The notes below the pieces were generated by a model, which did no database searches, was not told the DNA's origin, and saw nothing but the letters and a program-made list of their open reading frames with translations. A stretch of 41,750 bases of DNA from Tubiluchus corallicola (taxonomy: Eukaryota > Priapulida > Priapulimorpha > Priapulimorphida > Tubiluchidae): assembly GCA_030141605.1 (NCBI GenBank), contig JAQGDQ010000732.1, positions 1 to 41,750 of the forward strand, in the 5' to 3' direction. The position numbers and the translations under genes were made by a program. Below are positions 21,886 through 33,900 of the stretch, one piece after another; the stretch's first letter is position 1, and the number at the start of each line of letters is the position of its first letter.

Positions 21886-22577
21886 CGTTACATATTTACT
21901 TTCTCGCCTTGACTAGTTTTTTTAGCATATGATCCCTACCAGTGAATACACGTAAAAGCAAACTGTAATACTTTCATCATACTTTTCCATTGCGTGATAA
22001 CTAACAGGACGTTAAAACTAATTTATTACATTTTCTGTGACTTTTACTCTATTTTACTCTTTAGATCCACTTTATACATTTTATAATTTTTGTAAATTTA
22101 TTATCATGGTGCACAATGTTTGAATTGTAATTATTGTAAAGCGCTCTGGAGCATGCAAATGAACATAAATGTAAACGAACATAAAATTAAACTTATGAAA
22201 TGACCTGTTTGGGGAAAGATGCACTTCCGAAAACGAGTTTACAATATATGGATCATAAGTTTTTGCTGTGTCAAAAATGTGATTACTTTATCTCGTTGTA
22301 ACTAGCTTATCCAAACTCATTAGTTTTTGTTGGCACATATCTTGCTTCACTGCTCCATATTAACTTTCATTTTATGCAAATAATAAATGCCATACTAATT
22401 TTTTTATATCTATATATAAACATATTTATTTAACAACAGCATTAACAATAAAGCACAAATATTCTTAACAAAAGTTTCTGCTGTTTTTATAATTGTTGAC
22501 ATTAATCCCTCAAAACACTCAACTTGTCTGTCTTTTATTATGATGGTCAATGTTTTTAAAATGACAAATAAAGATTT

Positions 22578-22665
<88 letters not shown>
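22578..22665. repeat. (TAC)n microsatellite
   Basis: About 29 uninterrupted TAC triplets, with a second short run at 22687-22707. The poly-serine open frame on the minus strand is a by-product. Confidence 0.95.
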
Positions 22666-22666
<1 letters not shown>

Positions 22667-23179
22667 AAATGAACGCTTAACGATCTACTACTACTACTAC
22701 TACTACCTGAAAGCATTCCATTCGATGGGTCGAACTTGTTAAACTTAATATGGGAAATATCATTTTCTGCACGGTGTACATGTAAACCTAACACGGTTAA
22801 GGTCATTTTCGGCGACTATCTTTAAGTTGACCTCAGAGATCAAGTCATTCATGTTGGAATGAGCATGGCTAATATCACTATATAATTAATTTTGTTATAT
22901 TCTTCTGCAAGTTATATTCTTTTAAAGGGTACAAATCTCAGTCGGGTGTGTTTTCCTTTCTACAGAGTTTGCTACTAGCTAATGTTTACCTTTAACAGTC
23001 GTAAATTTCTTTGAAAAGATCGCGGTTTCTCTTAATTGAAATTATGTTCAGCCATTTTTTCTTTGCTGATATTTTGAACACTTCTTTTTGTTGATCTAAT
23101 TTCATGGGGCGTGCATTTAGCACGTGCGTGTCTCCTAATATCGGAAACAATGCCGTACCTGGGATGAAAACAGTTAACC

Positions 23180-23581
23180 CAGGGGTGTGCAAACTGCGGC
23201 CCGCCGAGAGATCTTGTGCGGCCCGCGAAGAGGTTTGTCAACGTAATGAAAGTGCGGACCACGCGATCCAGCTGAAGTCTGCACCAATATCGCAAAGATA
23301 GTGCGGGTAGTTCTTTCCTCTAGATCGGATGGCATTAACCCTTACAAGACAGTTGTCACTTAATGTCACTGTCGGACATGACGAAATATATGGTTTTAAT
23401 AACTTCTAAAATAGTTTCATGAGTTTAGTAGTGCAGTAGTGATGATGTGCGCAAATCGGATGCAAAAAAATCGTTATTAGGTCGTACTGGACTTGGCTCC
23501 TTGATCAAACTGCATGTGACCCACAGGAATTGCGGTAATGTTTAATGTGGCCCGGCTAGTCAGATAATTTGCACACCCCTG
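23180..23581. mobile_element. hAT-type MITE, 402 bp, with 8-bp target duplication
   Basis: The ends are perfect inverted repeats, CAGGGGTGTGCAAA at the left and TTTGCACACCCCTG at the right. They are flanked on both sides by AGTTAACC (23072+100 to 23179 on the left, that is 23172-23179; and 23582-23589 on the right), an 8-bp duplication as made by hAT transposases. The GCGGCCCGC-type subterminal words are also typical of this group. No transposase frame is present, so it is non-autonomous. Intact ends and a perfect duplication suggest a fairly young insertion. Confidence 0.85.
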
Positions 23582-23689
23582 AGTTAACCCAAACACAATG
23601 CCAAAAGATTGATTTTTTCTTGGCCAAGAAAATTTTTATTGTTGTTTGGTTTGGCGACAAAATAAGTTACAAGGCTGTGTTGGAGAAAC

Positions 23690-23947
23690 ATATGCACTAT
23701 CTCTATTATTGGAAATATTGATAAAATTAAGATTGTATTCGAATCCACGTTGCTTGCAAGCAACTAGTGTGGTCTTGCTCGTGGTTGCGAGCAATGTTAG
23801 GCTATCAGTATAAGACAGCATCAAACAACAAATGTTGACCAATTGCAATCTTAGTAGAAGACCGTCAAGATATAGATTAAAAAGAAGAGGGGATTTGATG
23901 GCTCTTTGGCGAACTCCGTTATTAACCCTAAATTTGTATGAATGTTC
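23690..23947 (-). pseudogene. Decayed LINE reverse-transcriptase fragment
   Basis: Within a minus-strand open frame (24097-23636), this segment matches the reverse-transcriptase core: NNGVRQRAIKSPLLFNLYLDG corresponds to the fingers/palm motif usually reading GVRQG-x-LSPLLFN. Further on, LSYTDSLTLLATTSK corresponds to the catalytic YADD box. Here YADD has become YTDS, so the second catalytic Asp is lost, and the stretch between the motifs is shortened. This is a dead fragment of a non-LTR retrotransposon; I cannot assign its clade. The flanking residues of the frame are not recognisable. Confidence 0.75.
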
Positions 23948-26109
23948 GCTTTCTGCTTTCTGCTCTGTATTTAAAGCAAACGGTAGCTTAATTACTTCTA
24001 ATGTGTTAGGGTTAGGGTTGACATCTGATACACATGCCGCTAACAGGGAAAGGCAATGACGCAAAACATTTGCATCGGCAACACAATTCATATACAATCT
24101 ATTGCCTGATTAACTGAAAATAAGTGGCTTGAAAAGACTTGAACAAAAAATTTTCCTTGCACTTTCGTTCTGTTGATCAGCTTGTTACCATATGACTGAA
24201 TATTTAAACAGCTTGTGTATTAATAAACTTTGCATATCTCATGAATTCACTGTTAAAATTTAAACACACCCGGTCCAGCAATAATTTCCCTCTTTTTTAA
24301 CCTGAATATCAGCTACATCAGTAGTTTGACATCTCGTGCTTTCTTTCTTGTTTTTAATAAAGAGATATTTCATGAATTGTCACTATTTTCGTTATAAAGA
24401 ATAAAATTTGTGTAATTGCGTGTTTCTAAGTGTTTTGATGCTTTCAGACAACGCTCTCAAATGTGTTTTTCCTAACTGTGTGGTTAGTGAAATCAAAGAA
24501 CAATGCGTTTATCTAAATGTACGGTTGGAGAAACCCAAAAAGTGTTTTGTAGGTGCTATCCTCGATTATGTGTTACCCAAAAAGAATACGTAGTATTTCT
24601 TTTCTAAAGAAAGCGGGAAATTTGGATTGACATGCGTATGTCAATTTGTCAACCCATAAAACAGACAACTTATGCAGTCTTAGATAAATAATTTTATTGT
24701 CATAATTACTACTTTGGACATTTTTAAAGGTGAAGTTTGGTTTCCATAATTATTTATAAATCGAATATATATGATTATTAATGAATATTGTTAACGAAAT
24801 GCCACCAAGTCATTTTTAGTGTTAGTTCACAGAGTAGGCTTCTATCTGAGTATGAATGTGTTGGGAGATTCATCATTCTCTGTCATTGAACTTTTCCGAT
24901 TTCGTAAATTTTGAGCTGTAGAAGGTTCTTGCCTGAAATGACAATAGGTGAGTGTAGCAATGACAATAACCACTACCGCAAGAGATTGTTGAACACAATA
25001 GCAAAAACGGCTGGGTCAGCCTTAATTCTCATGATTTCTGTATCCATAGTTCAGATAATGTGGTCGGCAGGTAGGTGTGAGTCAAGGTTCATTCCTGAAT
25101 GTGGCATTTACATGTTGCAGTTTTAGTCGTAACAGCTTCAATTTTCCCAAATTTCGCATTTCATATTGTAGTGTTCCGCGCAGACCAGGTAATGTAGCAA
25201 TAACTGTTACGGTGAGTCTAATTGTTAGTAAAACAGTTACCTAATTATACTAAAGCTTTAGTGTAGTATAGTAGTCTATTTATACAAATTTCTTTTCTAG
25301 GGTTGTAATCAGGAGACTCACATTACTATATTTACAGAAGTCTATTTTTTTTAATTTGCACATTTTCAATAAACATTGCACAAAATCAATAACAACAACT
25401 GCACTGTCTAAAACCACTTGTCCAAAATCACTTAAGGTATGTACAGGCATGTTGATATAAAATAATGGCTTTTGTAGACGAGACATACCAACAAACAAGC
25501 GATTTGTTACCTGTTTATTGTGCACGAAACAGCTTTATTTTCTTTTAAATCAAATTAGTTATGCAGGTATAGAATGCAGATTAACAACTGGCTTTAATTA
25601 CTGAATGCTGTAGGTTGTTAATGCGTAGAGTTGATTGAAAGGCAAACAATGTGAATGCAAAACATGTGAATGCAAGTACAAGTTATAGTTTTCATACTTT
25701 CAATCTTTTCTTGTGTAGTAATTTGTCAGAATAGTAAATACAACGACCAACAATCAACAATGATGGAAGGATGAAAGAGTGTCTCATCTTTCTTTGCAAC
25801 ATCAGAGTGTACTGTATAGTAAAGTTGTTCAATTTTTACTGTTATTGTTTGTTTCTAAATGACCTGCATCTGTGTTCTACCACTGAACGTTTGTTTTGTT
25901 TCCAGGAGTAAGTCGTGTCATTGATTGTTAGTGAATTCTTGAACAATTCAAAGGCTATAATTGTTAAACCCCAACGTACTATTTTGTGTAGGTCTTATGA
26001 TTGCTGTAGGTACTGTAGGCCAGTTCTTTCAGTTGAAATCCAAGTCGATTCTCAAGTCCTTTGGTTTCAAATCCGAATCAAGTCTATAGTCACTGTATAC
26101 CAAGTCCAA

Positions 26110-26572
26110 GTCAAGCATCGTGTCATCAAGCCCAAGTCCGAGTCAAGCATCGTGTCATCAAGCCCAAGTCCTAGTCAAGCATCGTGTCATCAAGCCCAAG
26201 TCCGAGTCAAGCATCGTGTCATCAAGCCCAAGTCCTAGTCAAGCATCGTGTCATCAAGCCCAAGTCCTAGTCAAGCATCGTGTCATCAAGCCCAAGTCCT
26301 AGTCAAGCATCGTGTCATCAAGCCCAAGTCCTAGTCAAGCATCGTGTCATCAAGCCCAAGTCCTAGTCAAGCATCGTGTCATCAAGCCCAAGTCCTAGTC
26401 AAGCATCGTGTCATCAAGCCCAAGTCCTAGTCAAGCATCGTGTCATCAAGCCCAAGTCCTAGTCAAGCATCGTGTCATCAAGCCCAAGTCCTAGTCAAGC
26501 ATCGTGTCATCAAGCCCAAGTCCTAGTCAAGCATCGTGTCATCAAGCCCAAGTCCTAGTCAAGTCTCAAGCC
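26110..26572. repeat. 32-bp minisatellite, about 14 copies
   Basis: Near-identical copies of a 32-bp unit beginning AGTCAAGCATCGTGTCATCA and ending GCCCAAGTCCT, with CCG or CCT variants in the first few. Flanking sequence on both sides (26030-26110 and 27285-27360) is rich in AAGTC words, so the array probably lies within a larger AAGTC-rich repeat. Open frames across it are by-products. Confidence 0.9.
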
Positions 26573-27422
26573 ATTATGTCTACAAATGTCTTCAACGACA
26601 AATCGCATTTCAAGACCCAGTAATACGAGATTTAATCAATCCATCCTGGTTAATTGTAAAAAACTATTCTTATTAATTTTGGTGATATTTTGCTAATAAC
26701 TGCGCTAAATTTACTCAGTAATGTTGACGTTTTATGTTTTGCTATGATACGTCAGACAATCTATGCAAGATTTTTTATCTTACACATAGTATTTTTTATT
26801 TTGTCGCAGTTTTATACTGAGTATCTACAACACAAAAGTGACATTAGAACTAATAGTGCCATCTACAGGAAGTAATTCAAGTTACTGATCACATTTGAGA
26901 AAAACTATTTCACATAACTGACGAATTGTGTGGTCTTACTGGCAAACTTGACTAACGGGCAAGCTAATACTTGGGTAACTAAATACTTCATCAGCCAGTT
27001 TAAAAAGCCTGTGTGTGTTGTCAAGCGGATCTTTAACATCGTAATACGCGGAACAGTTTTTAGCGTTGTGTCAACTCAGACGCAGGGTGAACGTAGAAAA
27101 TTTAATAATTACACTTTACTCATAATACAAATATGACAATGATTAAGGAATTCAAAAGTGGAATTTAATTGCTCTTCGAAGAAAGAACGTTGTAATTACT
27201 TATGTGTAACACGCATAATTATTGTTTGTTTCGTAATGTCCGTACAGTTAGATCAAGTGGGTGCTTCGTCATTTCTAGTAGGAGTCAAGTAGTGAAAAAA
27301 ATCATAAGTCGGAGTCAAGTCTAAAGATAGAAACACGCGAGTCCAAGTCGAGAACTAGTCTAAAAGCAATTACGACTCTTATCGATACTCGAATACTACA
27401 ACGATGCAAAACGACGTACTTA

Positions 27423-27428
27423 TTTAAT
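27423..27428 (-). terminator. Possible polyadenylation signal of gene B
   Basis: ATTAAA on the minus strand, about 45 nt after the gene B stop codon. It is the common variant of the canonical hexamer; no AATAAA is closer. Confidence 0.3.
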
Positions 27429-27472
27429 GGACATTATTATAAAAAATATTATTGCGACATCAAAATTGATTG

Positions 27473-27981
27473 TTACCAGATGTCATTTTCTGCAGAATTG
27501 TCTTGCTTTACTTCTGTAGAGTACTCGCTTTCCTTTGAGGGACTCACGGGAGATGTAGTATGATGGCTTTCTTCTGGGGTACCCCCAGAAGAAGTAGAAA
27601 ACGGGCTTTCCCTTGAGGGACCGATGGGAGATGTAGTTTGATGGCTTTCTTCTGGGGTACCCACAGAAGATGTAGAAAACAGGCTTTCCCTTGAGGGACT
27701 CACGGGAGATGTAGTTTGATGGCTTTCTTCTGGGGTACCCCCAGAAGATGTAGAAAACCGGCTTTCCCTTGAGGGACTCACGGGAGATGTAGTTTGATGG
27801 CTTTCTTCCGGGGTACCCACAGAAGATGTAGAAAACAGGCTTTCCCTTGAGGGACTCACGGGAGATGTAGTTTGATGGATTTCTTCCGGGGTACCCACAG
27901 AAGATGTAGAAAACAGGCTTTCCTCGGAGTCACCTGCCCAAAGTACAGAATCCTGACTTCCAAAGGAGGCAACTCCAGGTG
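27473..27981 (-). CDS. Gene B last exon: cytoplasmic tail with 26-residue repeats
   Basis: Acceptor TTTATTTGTTTACAG|CACC, entering in phase 1, and ending in NDIW and a TAA. After a lead of about 25 residues, five copies of a 26-residue (78-bp) unit follow, each with the core ESLFSTSSVGTPEES and ending TTSPVSPSR. The unit is rich in Ser/Thr-Pro pairs, typical targets of proline-directed kinases. The only tyrosine is in SEYSTEV near the end, which does not fit ITIM or ITAM spacing. The repeats are almost identical at the DNA level, so copy number probably varies between alleles. The gene A tail is unrelated. Confidence 0.75.
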
Positions 27982-30900
27982 CTGTAAACAAATAAAAAAA
28001 GGATTTATCATGTGCTGCCCAACTCCCAAGAAAACATCTTGCACATAAACCAATAACACCACACCCCATGACCGCACCACACCACACCACACCTCACCAC
28101 ACCATTTGACAACATACAGAACTATTCCACAGAAAAACTAGCCCACACAGCCACCACCATTACCACCACCAACACCACCACCACCACCTGGCTCCTGGTG
28201 AAAACAAAAAGTTGTGAGACTTAACTGACACTTTATCTTTTTTACAATTATGATCGTGTAAAGTCTCAGAAGAGCATTATATTATTTTCAAGCTACTTGC
28301 CTTTTCTCTTCCTTAGAATAAGATACAAAAGAAGCAAAATGGCTATCAGTGATAATAAAGTTGCTGACGAGCCAATCCCTGCACCTATAAATCTCTTTGA
28401 CGATTTTGCATCTGAAAACAAAAACAGTTTCAGAGTATTTGAAAAGTTGTGAAAAAGCAAAACCATTAAAAGACAAAAAATGCTCTGCACATTTAAACTG
28501 CGTGACTTTGTAAGAACTTGGGATCTGACTGTCACATAATTTTTCTTGCTAATGACACGTTCACACTAGTGAGCCTTCTCGCTAAGCTAACTCGAGAAGT
28601 AACTTGCAAGCGTGCCTACCAGAGAGCGAATTACTATCATGCAGCAGACTAGCGGTGATCTTCGTTCACTACTCATTGCGCCAAGAGTAACTTGTTGAGG
28701 CGTTCACACTTGACAAAAACCCGCAGAAAGAATTCGCAGCAGCTGTCACAGAATCTGCAACAACTTGCCTACAGTAACTCGCAAAGCAATACGCACTTGT
28801 GAGTTAGCTGTAGAATTGAAAATTTGCAACTGAAGAATCACTGTCACTTTCTAAATGTCTGAACAAAAAAATAATATCATGCATTCAGACTAGAGAGTTT
28901 TCTGTTCGAAGGTAATGCAAGTAGATCGAAGGTAAGTTTCGAAATTGCAAAGGTGCTATATTGTTGTTAGCTGATGATGTAACTGAACTTGTTGAGCCAT
29001 TATTACCTGCTGATTTAACATAACCTGTTAAGCTTTTATTAGTTGTCGATGTAACAGAACTTGTTAAGTTGTCATCAGCTAATGAAACAGCAGAATTTCT
29101 TGTGCTTATGCTGGTTGTCGGTTTGCCAGATGTAGATGAATTGATACTAACTGAGTCGGCTCTTGTTGTGTTTGTCCTCACCGATTGTGTTGGGCTACCG
29201 AGGCCAGCATCTATCATACTAGAAAAAATTATAAAGGTGTTATTAGCTGGTGGAGCAACAGAACTTGTTAAGCTGTTGTTACCTGTTGATGCAACAGAAC
29301 TTGTTAAGCTTTTACTAGATGTTGAAGTAGCAAAACTGTTGAGGTAACAGAATTTACTAACTTGTTATCAGCTGACGAAGTAGGAGAACTTGCCGAGGTG
29401 ATACTGCTTGTTGATTCACCAGTTCTAGATGAATTAATACTAGCAGAAGTGTGTCTTGTTATGTTTGGCATCTGCGGTGTTGTGAGTTTACCAACATCAT
29501 CATCAGTTAGATTAGTAGAACTTGTTAATCTTACACTAGCAGACGTCGAATTAACTGAACTTGTTAAGAAGAGATCAGCTGTTGAGATGAAGGATCTGGC
29601 CAAGATGATACTGGTTGTTGGTTTAGAAGAGGTGGTTGAATTAGCACGAGAAGAACTGTGTCTCGTTGTATTTGTACTTTTTGATGTTGCCAGACTAACA
29701 ACATCATCAACTGTTGGTCTGGCAGGACTTTCTAAGATTGTGTCGGCAGAACTTTTTAAGGGATTATTTGGTGCTGAAGTAACATAACTCGCAAAGCTTT
29801 TATTAAATGTTGAAGTAACAGAACTTGTTAAGCTTTTGTTAGCCATTGAAGTAACAGAACTTCTTAAGGTATCATCAGGTGTTAACGTAACAGAACTTGC
29901 TAAACTGTCATCTGTTGTTGAAGTATTGGAGAATGCCGAGGTGATACTGCTTGTTAATTTACCAGAGCCAGTTTGTTTAATACTAGTAGAAGTGTATCTT
30001 GTTGTGTTTGCCATCTTTGGTGTTGTGAGATTACCATTATCATCATCAGTTAGACTAGTAGAACTTGTTAATCTTACGCTGGCAGATGTTGAATTAACTG
30101 AACTTGTTAAGAAGAGATCAGTTGTTGAGATGAAGGATCTGTCCAAGATGATACTAGTTTTTGGTTTAGTAGAGGTAGTTGAATTAGCACTAGAAGAACT
30201 GTATCTCGTTGTATTTGTACTTTTTGATGTTGCCAGACTACTACCATCATCAACTTTTGGTCTGGCAGCACTTGCTAAGATTGTGTTGGTAGATGTTAAT
30301 GCAGCAGAACTTTTTAAGGGATTATTAGCTGCTGAAGTAACAGAACTTGTTAAGCTTTCATTAGCCGTTGAGGTAACTAAACTTGTAAATTTGATATCAT
30401 CTGTTGACGTAACAGAACTTGCTAAATTGGCATCAGCTGTCGAAGTAGGAGAACTTGCCAAATTGACACCGATTGTTGATTTACCAGAGCCAGTTTGTTT
30501 AATACTAGTAGAAGTGTATCTTGTTGTGTTTGCCATCTCTGGTGTTGTGAGATTACCATTATCATCATCAGTTAGACTAGTAGAACTTGTTAATCTTACG
30601 CTGGCAGACGTTGAATTAACTGAACTTGTTGAGAAGAGATCAGTTGTTGAGATGACGGATCTGGCCAGGATGATACTGGTTGTTGGTTTGCTAGAAGTGG
30701 TTGAATTAGCACTAGAAGAACTGTGTCTCGTTGTATTTGTACTTTTTGATGTTGCCAGACTGCTACCATCATCAACTGTTGGTCTGGCGGGACTTGCTAA
30801 GATTGTGTTGGCAGAACTTTTTAAGGGATTATCTGGTGTTGAAGTAACATAACTCGCAAAGCTTTTATTAGATGTTGAAGTAACAGAACTTGTTAAGCTT

Positions 30901-33900
30901 TTGTTAACCATTGAATTAACAGAACTTCTTAAGGTATCATCAGGTGTTGACGTAACAGAACTTGCTAAACTGTCATCTGTTGTTGAAGTAGGAGGGCTTG
31001 CCGAGGTGGTACTGCTTGTTAATTTACCAGAGCCAGTTTGTTTAACACTAGTAGAAGTGTATCTTGTTGTGTTTGCCATCTTTGGTGTTGTGAGATTACC
31101 ATTATCATCATCAGTTAGACTAGTAGAACTTGTTAATCTTACGCTGGCAGATGTTGAATTAACTGAACTTGTTAAGAAGTGATCAGTTGTTGAGATGAAG
31201 GATCTGTCCAAGATGATACTAGTTTTTGGTTTAGCAGAGGTAGTTGAATTAGCACTAGAAGAACTGTATCTCGTTGTATTTGTACTTTTTGATGTTGCCA
31301 GACTACTACCATCATCAACTTTTGGTCTGGCAGCACTTGCTAAGATTGTGTTGGTAGATGTTAATGCAGCAGAACTTTTTAAGGGATTATTAGCTGTTGA
31401 AGTAACAGAACTTGTTAAGCTTTCATTAGCCGTTGAGGTAACTAAACTTGTAAATTTGATATCATCTGTTGACGTAACAGAACTTGCTAAATTGGCATCA
31501 GCTGTCGAAGTAGGAGAACTTGCCAAATTGACACCGATTGTTGATTTACCAGAGCCAGTTTGTTTAATACTAGTAGAAGTGTATCTTGTTGTGTTTGCCA
31601 TCTTTGGTGTTGTGAGATTACCATTATCATCATCAGTTAGACTAGTAGAACTTGTTAATCTTACGCTGGCAGATGTTGAATTAACTGAACTTGTTAAGAA
31701 GAGATCAGTTGTTGAGATGAAGGATCTGTCCAAGATGATACTGGTTTTTGGTTTAGTGGAAGTAGTTGAATTAGCACTAGAAGAACTGTATCTCGTTGTA
31801 TTTGTACTTTTTGATGTTGCCAGACTACTACCATCATCAACTTTTGGTCTGGCAGCACTTGCTAAGATTGTGTTGGTAGATGTTAATGCAGCAGAACTTT
31901 TTAAGGGATTATTAGCTGCTGAAGTAACAGAACTTGTTAAGCTTTCATTAGCCGTTGAGGTAACTAAACTTGTAAATTTGATATCATCTGTTGACGTAAC
32001 AGAACTTGCTAAATTGGCATCAGCTGTCGAAGTAGGAGAACTTGCCAAATTGACACCGATTGTTGATTTACCAGAGCCAGTTTGTTTAATACTAGTAGAA
32101 GTGTATCTTGTTGTGTTTGCCATCTTTGGTGTTGTGAGATTACCATTATCATCATCAGTTAGACTAGTAGAACTTGTTAATCTTACGCTGGCAGACGTTG
32201 AATTAACTGAACTTGTTGAGAAGAGATCAGTTGTTGAGATGACGGATCTGGCCAGGATGATACTGGTTGTTGGTTTGCTAGAAGTGGTTGAATTAGCACT
32301 AGAAGAACTGTGTCTCGTTGTATTTGTACTTTTTGATGTTGCCAGACTGCTACCATCATCAACTGTTGGTCTGGCGGGACTTGCTAAGATTGTGTTGGCA
32401 GAACTTTTTAAGGGATTATCTGGTGTTGAAGTAACATAACTCGCAAAGCTTTTATTAGATGTTGAAGTAACAGAACTTGTTAAGCTTTTGTTAGCCATTG
32501 AAGTAACAGAACTTCTTAAGGTATCATCAGGTGTTGACGTAACAGAACTTGCTAAACTGTCATCTGTTGTTGAAGTAGGAGGGCTTGCCGAGGTGGTACT
32601 GCTTGTTAATTTACCAGAGCCAGTTTGTTTAATACTAGTAGAAGTGTATCTTGTTGTGTTTGCCATCTTTGGTGTTGTGAGATTACCATTATCTTCATCA
32701 GTTAGACTAGTAGAACTTGTTAATCTTACGCTGGCAGATGTTGAATTAACTGAACTTGTTAAGAAGTGATCAGTTGTTGAGATGAAGGATCTGTCCAAGA
32801 TGATGCTAGTTTTTGGTTTAGTAGAGGTAGTTGAATTAGCACTAGAAGAACTGTATCTCGTTGTATTTGTACTTTTTGATGTTGCCAGACTACTACCATC
32901 ATCAACTTTTGGTCTGGCAGCACTTGCTAAGATTGTGTTGGTAGATGTTAATGCAGCAGAACTTTTTAAGGGATTATTAGCTGCTGAAGTAACAGAACTT
33001 GTTAAGCTTTCATTAGCCGTTGAGGTAACTAAACTTGTAAATTTGATATCATCTGTTGACGTAACAGAACTTGCTAAATTGGCATCAGCTGTCGAAGTAG
33101 GAGAACTTGCCAAATTGACACCGATTGTTGATTTACCAGAGCCAGTTTGTTTAATACTAGTAGAAGTGTATCTTGTTGTGTTTGCCATCTCTGGTGTTGT
33201 GAGATTACCATTATCATCATCAGTTAGACTAGTAGAACTGGTTAATCTTACGCTGGCAGATGTTGAACTAACTGAACTTGTTAAGAAGAGATCAGTTGTT
33301 GAGATGACGGATCTGGCCAGGATGATACTGGTTGTTGGTTTAGTAGAGGTGGTTGAATTAGCACTAGAAGAACTGTATCTCGTTGTATTTGTACTTTTTG
33401 ATGTTGCCAGACTAACACCATCATCAACTGTTGGTCTGGCAGGACTTTCTAAGATTGTGTTGGCAGAACTTTTTAAGGGATTATTTGGTGTTGAAGTAAC
33501 ATAACTCGCAAAGCTTTTATTAGATGTTGAAGTAACAGAACTTGTTAAGCTTTTGTTAGCCATTGAAGTAACAGAACTTCTTAAGGTATCATCAGGTGTT
33601 GACGTAACAGAACTTGCTAAACTGTTATCTGTTGTTGAAGTAAGAGAGCTTGCCGAGCGAGTACTGCTTGTTGGTTTACCAGAGCCAGTTTGTTTAATAC
33701 TAGTAGAAGTGTACCTTGTTGTGATTGCCATCTCTGGTGTTGTGAGATTACCATTATCATCATCAGTTAGACTAGTAGAACTTGTTAATCTTACGCTGGC
33801 AGATGTTGAATTAACTGAACTTGTTAAGAAGAGATCAGTTGTTGAGATAAAGGATCTGTCCAAGATGATACTGGTTGTTGGTTTACTAGAGGTGGTTGAA

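Larger units (their letters stand above)
19613..27422. other. Intergenic region between gene A and gene B
   Basis: About 7.8 kb without a supported gene. It contains a palindromic MITE-like element, a (TAC)n tract, a hAT-type MITE, a dead LINE fragment and a 32-bp minisatellite, all listed separately. Two plus-strand open segments near 24452-24593 and 24960-25070 have plausible splice sites but no recognised domain. Confidence 0.5.

Noticed and set aside
22519-22806. Poly-serine ORF on the minus strand
   Set aside because: It is a translation of the (TAC)n microsatellite, with no coding features around it.
28555-28830. GC-richer block with CGTTCACACT and AGTAACTTG words in a gene B intron
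   Set aside because: It looks like a decayed transposon, but I found no inverted ends or target duplication, so I did not call an element.
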